Source: Coriobacteriaceae bacterium (lineage in GTDB: Bacteria > Actinomycetota > Coriobacteriia > Coriobacteriales > Coriobacteriaceae). From it: DNA of 64,000 nucleotides. Position 1 is the stretch's first letter, and each line of letters starts with the position of its first letter. Made by a program: the position numbers and the translations under genes. Shown piece after piece: positions 7,543-15,969 of this stretch. Location of the stretch: positions 181,632 to 245,631 of the forward strand of contig CABIZD010000003.1 in NCBI GenBank assembly GCA_902363125.1, in the 5' to 3' direction. The notes beneath the pieces are model-generated. The model was given only the letters and a program-made list of their open reading frames with translations. It did no database searches and had not been told where the DNA came from.

Positions 7543-10110
7543 TTATTTGCCCTTGGGCTTGCTGGCGTAGAACTTCTTCTTTTTGGGCTTGCCGGCGGGG
7601 GTAGACTTGCCGTCGCCGCGCGGCCCTCGGTCGCCGGCCTGCGCGTGCGCGGGTACTGCCGCGCGAGGCTTGCGGGCTTCGGGGTTGCGCAGCTCCTCGA
7701 CGCGCTCGGCAATTTCCTCGGCGCTAAAGCCGACCTCGGCCATGGCGTCCTCGATGGGCAGGCGGCGCACGATGTAGCAGTGGTGCACCTTCTGGTTGCG
7801 CGCGAAGTCCTCGGGGATGGTCTGCGCCGTAATGTCCTCCAACACCACGCCCGCGCGGGCGAGCTTGCGCGTCTCGGGGCGGAAGCCGCGCAGGTTGCAG
7901 CTAAAGATGGCATGGCCGCCCTGCGCGAGCAGGCGCGATGCGCCGGCCAACAGCTCAACATGGTCGCGCTGGACATCCCAGGTGCGGCGGCCCATCTTGG
8001 ACGAGTTCGAGAACGTGGGCGGGTCGACAAAGATCAGGTCCCAGCGGTTGCGGGTCTGGCGCTGGTCGCGAATCCAGGCGAGCACGTCGTCGCGCACAAA
8101 GTGATGCTGCGGGCCCACAAAGCCGTTCTGGCGCATGTTGCGCTCGGCCCAGTCCAGGTAGGTGTTCGAGAGGTCGACCGTCACGGTTTCTTCGACGCCG
8201 CCGTCGGCCGCATAGCAGGTGGCGGTTCCGGTGTAGGCGAACAGGTTGAGGAAGCGGCGCGCCTGCTTGGCGTGCTCGCGCACCAGGTTGCGGGTGACGC
8301 GGTGGTCCAAGAAGATGCCCACGTCCAGATAGTCGTCAAAGTTGACGGCAAAGGTGAGCCCGCCCTCTTCGATGAGCGGCAGGCGACGGCGCGCGATGTT
8401 GGCGCGCTCGCCCGAGCCGCCCTTGCCGGCGCCCTGCTTGCCGTACTGCGAGCCGCCGCGCGAACGCATGCGGGCCTTGGCGTGCACATGCTCGGCCGGA
8501 ACATCCAGGATGCGCGGCGCGATGGCCAAGATGTCGAGCATGCGTGCTTGGGCCAGCGCCGGGTCGATGGTCTTGGGCGCGGCGTATTCGGCGATGACGA
8601 GCCAGCGGCCCGGGGTCTGCGGGCAGCCCTCGTACAGATCGATGGCGGCGGAGTAATCGGGCAGGTCGGCATCGTAGACGCGGTAGCAGCTCACGCCCTC
8701 GCGCTTGGCCCACTTGCGGCGCTGACGGGCATTCTTGCGCAGGCGGTTGGCGAACTGCTCGGACTCGGGGATGAGCACGGGCAGCGGCTTGCCGTCACCC
8801 AGGTCGAGCGTGGCGGTAGGTTCGGGCATGAAGGTGTCGGCGGCTTCATCGTTGACTTCGTTGGCATCCGCAACCTCGACCTCGGCATCCGCGCTGGTCG
8901 CAGCCTCAAACGCTGCGGCGGCGTGGTCGAGCGAGGGCCAAACCTCAATAGTTGCCTCTTCATTATTGGGCATGACGGCGATGGAGCGCGCGGGCTCGGC
9001 GTGGAGCGCGCGGGCCATAAGGCCATCGCGGGTGAGTGCGGCGACCGGTGCCGAAGCAAGCTCGGGCGCGCGGCGCAGCTCGCCGACCAGCGTCATGGCG
9101 TCGTGCATGAGCGAAAGCGGGGTCTCGGTGGTGTCTGCGACCACGGCGGCGCCGGCGACAGCGCCTGCATGGTCCAGCACGGTGGCTGACTTGGCGGCGC
9201 AAAAGTCGACAAAACGCTTGTAGCCGGCGCATTTAACCATGCGCTCGGCTGTCTTGCGTGCGGCGGGGTCAACATCCACGGCAACGATGCGCGCCTGCCG
9301 CTCGCGCGCTGCCGCCTCGCGCTCGCGCGCCTCGGCAAGCAGCTGCTCCCACAGGGCGGCGTCGTGCAGCTGCCAGCCCTCAAAGCCCCAGCGCTCGCGG
9401 GCGGCGCCCGGGGCGCGGTCGGTTAGGATATTCACTGCCTCCAGCAGCAGGCCGCCGCCGGCGCATGAGGCGTCGATCAGCGTGGGCAGGGCTTCGTTTT
9501 CGTAGTCGTCGACCGTCAGCTCGCGCTCGCATAGCGCGGTCCAGCCGACCTGCGCCAGCACCAGGGCGGCGTAGTCGGGGCGCAGCACGTGTGTGCCCTC
9601 GCCGGCGCGGGTCGCGGCGGGCGGCAGGCGCTTGAACAGCGGGTCGCCCGAAAGGTCCAGACTGATGCTCGCGCGGCGCTGACGCAGCGAAAGCAGTAGG
9701 TGAACATCGGGGTCGGCGGCATCGACGTCGGCGCGACGGCCCGTGGTCTCGGCAAGGCGGTCGCACAGCGCGTCCTTGGCGCGCAGAGCCGAGAAACGCG
9801 TATTGCGCAGCTGCTCGGTCACGCCGCGGGCGGTGATGGCGATGGTGGCGCCGGGGCGAACAATGCTCTCCCAGGCGATGTCGTAAACACCGTCGTACAA
9901 CGCATCGGCATCCTGCGCCTCAAAGCGCCCAAGCACTACAAACACGCGGCTCGCCAGGCGCGACCACAGACAGGCGCGGTAGCCTTCTTCGAGCTCGCCC
10001 TCAAACGTAGCGCGGCCCTTCAGGCGGCGGACATGCGAAAGCCCGAGGCGTTTAAGCTCATCGGCGAGTGCGGACTCAAAGCCCTCGGGGCAGCTTGCGT
10101 AAAATTCCAT
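7543..10110 (-). CDS. rlmL: Bifunctional 23S rRNA methyltransferase RlmKL-like
   Basis: Ribosome-modifying enzyme of the RlmKL type, in which an N-terminal THUMP/RlmL half makes m2G and a C-terminal RlmK half makes m7G in 23S rRNA. The 855-residue protein begins MEFYASCPEGFESALADEL. It has a degenerate first SAM domain (DASCAGGGLLLEAV near 212) and an intact second one with FAYTGTATCYAADGG and DPPTFSNS. The E. coli protein is about 700 residues; the extra length is mainly in the centre (~320-440), which is Ala/Glu/Asp-rich. At the place where RlmL enzymes carry NPPYGER, this protein reads VVADTTETPLSL, so the m2G activity may be lost. A basic Lys-rich tail (KPKKKKFYASKPKGK) ends the protein. 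The ATG at 10110 is the start shared with the family. Confidence 0.88.
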   Translation of the reverse strand: MEFYASCPEGFESALADELKRLGLSHVRRLKGRATFEGELEEGYRACLWSRLASRVFVVLGRFEAQDADALYDGVYDIAWESIVRPGATIAITARGVTEQLRNTRFSALRAKDALCDRLAETTGRRADVDAADPDVHLLLSLRQRRASISLDLSGDPLFKRLPPAATRAGEGTHVLRPDYAALVLAQVGWTALCERELTVDDYENEALPTLIDASCAGGGLLLEAVNILTDRAPGAARERWGFEGWQLHDAALWEQLLAEAREREAAARERQARIVAVDVDPAARKTAERMVKCAGYKRFVDFCAAKSATVLDHAGAVAGAAVVADTTETPLSLMHDAMTLVGELRRAPELASAPVAALTRDGLMARALHAEPARSIAVMPNNEEATIEVWPSLDHAAAAFEAATSADAEVEVADANEVNDEAADTFMPEPTATLDLGDGKPLPVLIPESEQFANRLRKNARQRRKWAKREGVSCYRVYDADLPDYSAAIDLYEGCPQTPGRWLVIAEYAAPKTIDPALAQARMLDILAIAPRILDVPAEHVHAKARMRSRGGSQYGKQGAGKGGSGERANIARRRLPLIEEGGLTFAVNFDDYLDVGIFLDHRVTRNLVREHAKQARRFLNLFAYTGTATCYAADGGVEETVTVDLSNTYLDWAERNMRQNGFVGPQHHFVRDDVLAWIRDQRQTRNRWDLIFVDPPTFSNSSKMGRRTWDVQRDHVELLAGASRLLAQGGHAIFSCNLRGFRPETRKLARAGVVLEDITAQTIPEDFARNQKVHHCYIVRRLPIEDAMAEVGFSAEEIAERVEELRNPEARKPRAAVPAHAQAGDRGPRGDGKSTPAGKPKKKKFYASKPKGK

Positions 10111-10185
10111 GGGTGACCTCTCTGGTTGCGTCGCTCCATTATATGATGGATGCTTCGTTTGCCCTTATCCTCGAAAGGAACCCAT

Positions 10186-11013
10186 ATGATTGATGCGTGC
10201 TCCGAATCCGCTGTGCTCTTTTTTGACGTGGACGGCACGCTGACGTCGTTCGATCCCGACGATATGACCGATAAGGACTTTTCGGCGGTTCGCCCTTCGC
10301 AGACGGTCGTCGAGGCGTTTCATCGTCTGCGCGACGCAGGGCACAAGGCGTTTATCTGCACGGGTCGCCCCCTGTGGCTCATCGCCGATAGTCTGCGTGC
10401 GCTCGACCCCGCGGGCGTCGTTGCCATGGCGGGCGCCACGCTTGAGGTCGAGGGCCGCGTGGTGCATGAGGACTGCTTTGACGAAGACATTGTTGAGGAG
10501 CTCGCGCGCCGCATTGCCGCGGCGGGCGGCGAGGCTTTTTTCGAGGCCAACGCTGCGACCTTTGCGCTGGAGCCCGCGGGCGCTGAGCAGTCGTCTTTGA
10601 TCGGTACCTCTGTGGTGCATAGCGCCGAGGAGATGCACGTCGACGGTCGTCTGCGCGTGGGCAAGGTGTGCCTTAATGCGCCCAACCTGGCTCGCGTGGC
10701 CAACGACGACGGCTTTATCGAACGCAATTTTGAGCTGTGTAACACCGGCGGCCAGAATCGCGAGCTGAGCCCCAAGGGCATCGACAAGGGCGTGGGCGTG
10801 GCGCGGGCGCTTGAGTATCTGGGCCGTTCTGGCAACGCGCGCACCTTTGGCTTTGGCGATTCGGGCAACGACCTGGGCATGCTCGCCGCCGTCGAGACGG
10901 CCGTGGCCATGGGCAACGCCATGCCCGAGGTCAAGGCGGTCGCCGACTACGTGACCGACGATGTCGCCCACGACGGCACCGTCACAGCGATGCAGCATTT
11001 CGGCCTCATCTAA
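10186..11013 (+). CDS. HAD-superfamily hydrolase, Cof type
   Basis: Cytoplasmic phosphatase of the HAD superfamily, Cof/YbiV-like (class IIB cap). The 275-residue protein has motif I FFDVDGTLTSF near residue 10, motif II ICTGRP near 58, and motif III/IV KGVGVARALEYL plus FGFGDSGNDLGMLAAV near 225, which supply the nucleophile Asp and the Mg ligands. Such enzymes usually dephosphorylate sugar phosphates or flavin precursors; the substrate cannot be told here. ATG 10186 follows GAAAGGAACCC; an in-frame ATG at 10150 lacks an RBS. It diverges from rlmKL across a 75-bp gap. It is followed by a 193-bp gap before the transaldolase gene containing GATAAAC and GTTTATC as inverted half sites (11144-11176), a possible operator. 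Confidence 0.85.
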   Translation: MIDACSESAVLFFDVDGTLTSFDPDDMTDKDFSAVRPSQTVVEAFHRLRDAGHKAFICTGRPLWLIADSLRALDPAGVVAMAGATLEVEGRVVHEDCFDEDIVEELARRIAAAGGEAFFEANAATFALEPAGAEQSSLIGTSVVHSAEEMHVDGRLRVGKVCLNAPNLARVANDDGFIERNFELCNTGGQNRELSPKGIDKGVGVARALEYLGRSGNARTFGFGDSGNDLGMLAAVETAVAMGNAMPEVKAVADYVTDDVAHDGTVTAMQHFGLI

Positions 11014-11206
11014 TGAATCCCGCCTTCTGACGTTTGTTCAAACTGCGACTCTTTGCTTTTGCATGCTCAATCGATTTATCAATCCAAACACTGAGGTGTT
11101 TATACCGTTCGCCGAGAAGATAAAAACCCGCAGCTCACGCCTTGATAAACATAGGTAAAGTGTTTAGCAGTTTATCGGTCGTATGCTAACGAAAGGAATC
11201 AGGCAG

Positions 11207-11911
11207 ATGGCAATCAAGGTGTTCGCTGACGGTGCAAACCTCGAGGGCATGCTCGACATGTACGAGAACGGCAACGTTCAGGGTTTCACGACCAACCCGT
11301 CCCTTATGAAGAAGGGCGGCGTGCCGGATTACCGCGCATTTGCCAAGGAGGTCCTGGCCCACATCACCGATGTGTCCGTCTCGTTTGAGGTCTTTGCCGA
11401 CGACGTCGAGACCATGGAGGTCGAGGCGCGCGAGATCGCTACCTGGGCCGAGAACGTCTATGTCAAGATTCCGTGCGTGACTACCAAGGGCGAGTCCACC
11501 GCCGAGCTGGTCCGCAAGCTTTCGGCCGATGGCATCAAGGTCAACGTCACTACCATCTTTACGCCTGCGCAGGTCGATGAGATGGTCGAGGCCGTTGACG
11601 CCGAGACGCCGTCAATCATCTCGCTCTTTGCCGGCCGCATCGCCGACACCGGCGTCGACCCCATTCCGTTTATGACGGAGTCGGTCAAGAAGGCCGCCGC
11701 CAAGCCCAACTGCGAGGTCCTGTGGGCATCCACACGCGAGCTTATCAATATTTACCAGGCGGAAGGATGCGGTTGCCAGATCATCACGGTACCCAATAGC
11801 ATCCTGGCCAAGCGCAAGAACATCGGCCGTGACCCGTACGAGGTCTCGCTCGATACCGTGCGCGGTTTTGCCAAGGATATCGCCTCGCTCGGTTTCCATA
11901 TCCTGCCGTAA
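11207..11911 (+). CDS. Transaldolase-family protein (fructose-6-phosphate aldolase/small transaldolase type)
   Basis: Class I aldolase of the short transaldolase/FSA group, which forms a Schiff base with its sugar-phosphate substrate in the cytoplasm. At 234 residues it is close to FSA and TalC lengths rather than the ~320 of classical transaldolase. It has GFTTNPSLM near residue 30 and the catalytic Lys in VYVKIPCV near residue 87, followed by VNVTTIFTPAQ. The ATG at 11207 lies behind GAAAGGAATCAGGCAG; an upstream in-frame ATG at 11183 precedes that RBS. It is unusual in having CGCQIITVPN near 195 with a Cys pair. It is a single gene between two palindromic gaps. It could provide transaldolase activity in the pentose-phosphate pathway, but FSA-like or other aldolase activity is equally possible. 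Confidence 0.85.
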   Translation: MAIKVFADGANLEGMLDMYENGNVQGFTTNPSLMKKGGVPDYRAFAKEVLAHITDVSVSFEVFADDVETMEVEAREIATWAENVYVKIPCVTTKGESTAELVRKLSADGIKVNVTTIFTPAQVDEMVEAVDAETPSIISLFAGRIADTGVDPIPFMTESVKKAAAKPNCEVLWASTRELINIYQAEGCGCQIITVPNSILAKRKNIGRDPYEVSLDTVRGFAKDIASLGFHILP

Positions 11912-11942
11912 CGCGAACGCTGGCTACATCGCGGGTTGTTCG

Positions 11943-12012
11943 CCCCGGCCTTTCCTTTCCCTATCGCTCACGCGCTTCGCGAGGGTCGCGCTAGGCAAAG
12001 GAAAGGCCGGGG
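11943..12012. repeat. Long inverted repeat after the transaldolase gene
   Basis: CCCCGGCCTTTCCTTT (from 11943) pairs with AAAGGAAAGGCCGGGG (ending 12012) around a structured GC-rich loop that itself contains CGCGCTTCGCG. Probably a bidirectional terminator or a mobile palindromic repeat. Confidence 0.6.
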
Positions 12013-12072
12013 CTGCCGACACGAACTTGCCGGTAGGTTGGTGATTGGCTTCCATATCCTGCCGTTGACAAG

Positions 12073-12278
12073 GGTACCCCCTGCAGCGGCGTGCAAAATC
12101 GCGAGTATTCAGCAAGGTAAAGGCTTTTACCAGCTGGGTGAAGCATGGAACAGCCCCCGTTTTGGCTCTGATGACGCTAAAACGGGGGCTGTTTCTTGCT
12201 TTTTCGTCTCTGAGGGGCATCCGGAACGGCGGAAATTGCAGAATACTCGCGATTTTGCACGTCGCGAGAGGGGGTACC
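12073..12278. repeat. Nested palindrome between convergent transaldolase and tex genes
   Basis: A 41-nt arm at 12073-12113 (begins GGTACCCCCTGCAGCGGCG) is the near-perfect inverse of 12238-12278; 20 consecutive bases (GTGCAAAATCGCGAGTATTC) are shared exactly, with most other positions matching. Inside lies a second hairpin (12148-12194). The whole 381-bp gap between the two genes is therefore palindromic and non-coding. Confidence 0.65.
12148..12196. terminator. Hairpin terminator nested in the palindrome
   Basis: AACAGCCCCCGTTTT (12149-12163) pairs with AAAACGGGGGCTGTT (12179-12193); the + strand continues TCTTGCTTTTTCG. It fits a terminator for the transaldolase gene and, read on the other strand, for tex. 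Confidence 0.65.
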
Positions 12279-12292
12279 TCTGCTTTGGCGGT

Positions 12293-14440
12293 TTACTTTC
12301 CCTGCACCATGGTGAGTGAGATCTTCTTGCGGTCGCGATCGACCTTTTCGACCCACACCTTGACCGTGTCGCCGACGCGTACCACGTCGCTCGGGTGCTT
12401 GACAAAGCGGTTGGCCAGCTTGGAGATGTGCACGAGGCCGTCCTGGTGCACACCCACGTCGACGAAGGCGCCAAAGTCCACAACATTGCGCACCGTGCCC
12501 TTGAGTTCCATGCCGGGTTCCAGGTCGTCGATGGAAAGCGCCGAGCGGCTAAAGACCACCTCGGGTGCGTCGTCGCGCGGGTCGCGACCGGGCTTCTTGA
12601 GCTCGTTGACGATGTCGATGAGCGTGAGGGTGCCGCAGTCCAGGTCGCTTGCCAGCGCCGAGATACTGCCCAGACGGCGCTCGATATCGGGCACGCCGCC
12701 GCGGCTGAGCTCGCTGGCCGCCACACCGGCACGCTCCAGGACGGCCGTGGCCACCTCGTAGCTTTCGGGGTGGACGCTTGTCGCATCGAGCGGGTTCTTG
12801 CCGCCGCTGATGCGCAGGAAGCCTGCGGCGTTGAGGTATGCCTTGGGTCCCAGCTTGGGGACCTTCTTAAGCTGGCGGCGATCGGTAAAGGCGCCGTTTT
12901 CCTCGCGGAAAGCCACGATATTCTTGGCCACGCTCGGCGTGATACCCGAAACGTATCCCAGCAGGCTCGCGCTCGCGGTGTTCACGTCGACGCCCACGCG
13001 GTTGACGACGTCCTCCACCACGTGGCCCAGAGTGCGCGAAAGCTCTGCCTGGTCAAGGTCGTGCTGGTACTGGCCCACGCCGATGGACTGGGGCGGAATC
13101 TTGACGAGCTCTGCCAGTGGGTCCTGCAGGCGGCGGCCCAGGCTCATCGCGCCACGCACAGTGACATCCAGATCGGGATACTCCTGGCTCGCGAGCTCGG
13201 ACGCGGAGTACACCGACGCGCCGGCCTCGTTAACGATGGTGTATCGCAGTCCAGGCGCCTGCTCGGCAATAAACTCCGAGACGACTTCCTCGGTCTCGCG
13301 GCTGGCGGTGCCGTTGCCGATGACGATGGTGTTGACGCCGTCCTTTTTGACGAGGCGGGCGAGCTCGCGCTTGGTGCCGGCGACGTCGTGGCGCGGCTTG
13401 GTGGGGTAGACCACGCCGTGGTCGAGCAGCTTGCCGGTCTCGTCCATGACGGCGACCTTGCAGCCGGTGCGGTAGCCCGGATCGAGCGCGAGCACGCGGG
13501 CGCCGCGCACGGGGCGTGCCGAGAGCAGGCCCTCGAGATTCTTGGCAAAGACGTTGATGGCCTCGGTCTGGGCGCGAACGGTGAGTTTGGCGCGGGCCTC
13601 GCGCTCCAGCGAGGGAGCCATGAGGCGCTTGTAACCGTCAGCGATGGCGGCATCGAAGATGGGGGCGAAGACGCCCTGGCGTCGGGGCCAACGGCTGCCG
13701 AGGCGTGCCGTGGCGGCAGCGCCGTCGACGTTCACGCGCACGCGGAGCTTGCCCTCGCGCTCACCGCGGTCGATCGCCAGCACGCGGTGGTTGGGTATAC
13801 GGCGCAGCGGCTCATCATAGCTGTAGTACGGCTCGTAGGGGGTCTTCTCGGCGGGGTCAGTGGCCTCGACGATGATGTCGGCGGTGTTTTGCGTAAAGGC
13901 GCGCAGGTCGGCGACGTTCTCGGGGTCCTCGGCCACCGTCTCGGCCACGATGTCGGCGGCGCCGGCGAGCGCCTTTTCGGGTGTGTCGAAGCCGGCCTCC
14001 TCGTTGACGTAGTCCGCGGCGGCGTCGAGCGCGCTGCCCTTGGCCGAGGCCTGCATGATGATCATGTTGGCGAGCGGCTCCAGGCCGGCCTCGCGTGCCT
14101 TCTGCGCGCGGGTCATGCGCTTTTTGCGGTAGGGCTTGTAGAGGTCCTCGACACGCTGGAGCTGTGTGGCCTCGCGAATCTGTTGCTCGAGCTCGGGCGT
14201 GAGTTTGCCCTGGGCGCCGATGAGCAGAATGACGTCCTCTTTGCGCTGCTCAAGATTACGCAGGTAGGACAGGCGCTCGTCGAGTGCGCGCAGGGCGACG
14301 TCGTCCATGCCGCCCGTGGCTTCCTTGCGGTAGCGCGAGATAAAGGGAATGGTGTTTCCCTCGTCGATGAGCTTGACGGCCGCCTCGACGTTGGCGGCCT
14401 TAAGGTTGAGCTCGCGCGCGAGCTGGGCGATAAGATCCAT
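12293..14440 (-). CDS. tex: Tex family RNA-binding transcription accessory protein
   Basis: Nucleic-acid-binding protein of the Tex/YhgF family, thought to act with RNA polymerase and in RNA turnover. The 715-residue protein (P. aeruginosa Tex is 785) begins MDLIAQLARELNLKAANVEA, then has the helical Tex N-terminal region, a YqgF-like domain with LALDPGYRTGCKVAV near residue 330, the helix-hairpin-helix segment VGVDVNTASASLLGYVSG near 505, and a C-terminal S1 domain (GTVRNVVDFGAFVDVG near 645). The ATG at 14440 follows AAGGAGTCCC; the frame runs about 30 codons further up but without an RBS. It stands alone, convergent with the aldolase gene. Confidence 0.93.
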   Translation of the reverse strand: MDLIAQLARELNLKAANVEAAVKLIDEGNTIPFISRYRKEATGGMDDVALRALDERLSYLRNLEQRKEDVILLIGAQGKLTPELEQQIREATQLQRVEDLYKPYRKKRMTRAQKAREAGLEPLANMIIMQASAKGSALDAAADYVNEEAGFDTPEKALAGAADIVAETVAEDPENVADLRAFTQNTADIIVEATDPAEKTPYEPYYSYDEPLRRIPNHRVLAIDRGEREGKLRVRVNVDGAAATARLGSRWPRRQGVFAPIFDAAIADGYKRLMAPSLEREARAKLTVRAQTEAINVFAKNLEGLLSARPVRGARVLALDPGYRTGCKVAVMDETGKLLDHGVVYPTKPRHDVAGTKRELARLVKKDGVNTIVIGNGTASRETEEVVSEFIAEQAPGLRYTIVNEAGASVYSASELASQEYPDLDVTVRGAMSLGRRLQDPLAELVKIPPQSIGVGQYQHDLDQAELSRTLGHVVEDVVNRVGVDVNTASASLLGYVSGITPSVAKNIVAFREENGAFTDRRQLKKVPKLGPKAYLNAAGFLRISGGKNPLDATSVHPESYEVATAVLERAGVAASELSRGGVPDIERRLGSISALASDLDCGTLTLIDIVNELKKPGRDPRDDAPEVVFSRSALSIDDLEPGMELKGTVRNVVDFGAFVDVGVHQDGLVHISKLANRFVKHPSDVVRVGDTVKVWVEKVDRDRKKISLTMVQGK

Positions 14441-14532
14441 GGGACTCCTTGCGTTTAAGGTGCGTTTGCAGCACAGAGCTACCAAGGATACCACCTGCCA
14501 CTTCGCCCAAAAAAGACTGTTTTGGCGCGGAA

Positions 14533-14690
14533 CCACGAAAGCGGCCTATCTACTACGTTTGAACCGTGTGGGCCGACCATCCCCCGGTTTTCCGAAAATG
14601 CGCAACCCGTCTACCTGCGGTTTTTATTTCGCGAAATTCGGTATGGTTGAGGGTGATTGGTTAAACGTAGCAGATAGGCACATTTCGTGG
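14533..14690. repeat. R4 palindromic element, copy 1
   Basis: A ~158-bp imperfect palindrome upstream of tex. The left end CCACGAAA...GCCTATCTACTACGTTTGAA and the right end ...GGTTAAACGTAGCAGATAGG...TTTCGTGG are inverse of each other. The internal block TCTACCTGCGGTTTT (14610-14624) is identical in the second copy at 23968-24120, which shares the same ends and order. The gap 14441-14860 holds no gene: only this element and the terminator at 14750-14786. Confidence 0.7.
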
Positions 14691-14749
14691 CGAACGAATC
14701 GAGCTAAGGTACAAAATAGCCCCCGCCCCAGAAAAATCGTCGGCAACGT

Positions 14750-14786
14750 AGCAAAATACCCCGCGGGCAGGAGGCTGCTCGCGGGG
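14750..14786 (-). terminator. Terminator of the SDR-MFS-Gfo operon
   Basis: On the minus strand CCCCGCGAGCAG pairs with CTGCCCGCGGGG with a short loop and is followed by TATTTTGC. It lies 75-110 bp after the Gfo/Idh/MocA gene. Confidence 0.7.
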
Positions 14787-14860
14787 CAAAGAAGAGGGGC
14801 TTATTTGTGGCGGACCGAGGGACTCGGCATGGGGTTTCTGCCGCGGCCGCTCTTAAGGCA

Positions 14861-15901
14861 TTACAGCTCGACGAGCTGGCCGGTCTCGGCTGCCTCCTTG
14901 ATGGCGTTGAGAAGCGTGAGCGTCTTGACGTTGTCGGCGGGGGTCACGACGGGCTTGACCTCGCGGCGGACGACCTTCACAAAGTGCTTGAGCTGCATCT
15001 TGTGCGGCAGCGCCGGGTCGACGGCCGGAATCTCCATCTGCAGCGGCTTGTGCCAGTTGGAGGCGCCGTCGTAGGAGAACTGGTGCAGGCGGGGCAGCGA
15101 AAGGGCGCCCAAGGTTCCGCCGATAAAGTAGGCGTCAGCGTCGAAGGGGCGGTACTGCGGATCCTCGCGAGCGGTTGCCTCCCAGTTCCAGGGGCTGGCG
15201 GTGGCGTCGGAGATGGTCATGCTCGCAAGCGCGCCATCGGCAAAACGGACGTTGACCACGGCGGAGTCCTCGGTCTCAAAACCGCGCGCGGCGCTGGACT
15301 GCATGCCCTGGACGGCAACGGGCTCGCCCAGCAGGTAGCGGAGCAGGTCGACGTCGTGCACCAGGTTGACCAGGATCGGGCCGGCACCCTTCTTGCGGCG
15401 CCACTCGACATCGAAGTACTCGTCATTCTTATAGATCATGTAGTGGAAGCTCGACACGGTGAGCTTGCCCAGCTCACCGGACTCGATGATCTCCTTGGCC
15501 TTGTTGACGAAGGGGTTGTGGCGACGGTGCTGGCCCACGAGCACGGGCACGCCGGCGGTCTCGGCCTCGGCGGCGAAGGCCTGGGCATCCTCGAGGTCGT
15601 TGGAGATCGGCTTTTCGACCAACGGCACGATGTTGCGCTTGATGGCCTCGCGGGCAACGCCCAGATGCAGGTCGTTGGGGGTGGCGATGATGACGGCCTC
15701 GGGCTTGACCTCGTCCATCATCTGGGCGGGATCGGTAAAGAACGGCACGCCGGCGGCCTCGGCCGTGGCGCGGGCGCCCTCAAAGGCGTCGGCGATGGCG
15801 ACGAGCTCGGCCTCGGGCTCCTCGGTGACAAAGCGGATGTGGTTGCGGCCCATGGCGCCGGCGCCGATAACGGCAATGCGGACGGGGTTGAGCTCAGGCA
15901 T
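14861..15901 (-). CDS. Gfo/Idh/MocA-family NAD(P)-dependent oxidoreductase
   Basis: Predicted dehydrogenase acting on a sugar, inositol or related polyol. The 346-residue protein has the Rossmann start RIAVIGAGAMGRNH at residues 7-20, the conserved VEKPISND (Lys near 97, typical EKP motif) and the C-terminal alpha/beta domain typical of the family. ATG 15901 follows AAGGAGT. It is the last gene of an operon transcribed SDR, MFS, Gfo/Idh/MocA, 68 bp after the transporter with a small hairpin in between. The two dehydrogenases and one transporter suggest import and stepwise oxidation of one carbohydrate-like acid or polyol under control of the divergent LysR gene. The substrate is unknown. Confidence 0.88.
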   Translation of the reverse strand: MPELNPVRIAVIGAGAMGRNHIRFVTEEPEAELVAIADAFEGARATAEAAGVPFFTDPAQMMDEVKPEAVIIATPNDLHLGVAREAIKRNIVPLVEKPISNDLEDAQAFAAEAETAGVPVLVGQHRRHNPFVNKAKEIIESGELGKLTVSSFHYMIYKNDEYFDVEWRRKKGAGPILVNLVHDVDLLRYLLGEPVAVQGMQSSAARGFETEDSAVVNVRFADGALASMTISDATASPWNWEATAREDPQYRPFDADAYFIGGTLGALSLPRLHQFSYDGASNWHKPLQMEIPAVDPALPHKMQLKHFVKVVRREVKPVVTPADNVKTLTLLNAIKEAAETGQLVEL

Positions 15902-15933
15902 TTCGACTCCTTAATACTGGTGACCGGTGGAAT

Positions 15934-15958
15934 GCGGCAAGAGGACGGCCCTTGCCGC
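15934..15958. other. Small hairpin between MFS and Gfo/Idh/MocA genes
   Basis: GCGGCAAG (15934-15941) pairs with CTTGCCGC (15951-15958) in the operon's second gap. There is no T-tract, so it is more likely an RNA-stability or partial attenuation element than a full terminator. Confidence 0.4.
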
Positions 15959-15969
15959 GTCAAGCAAAA

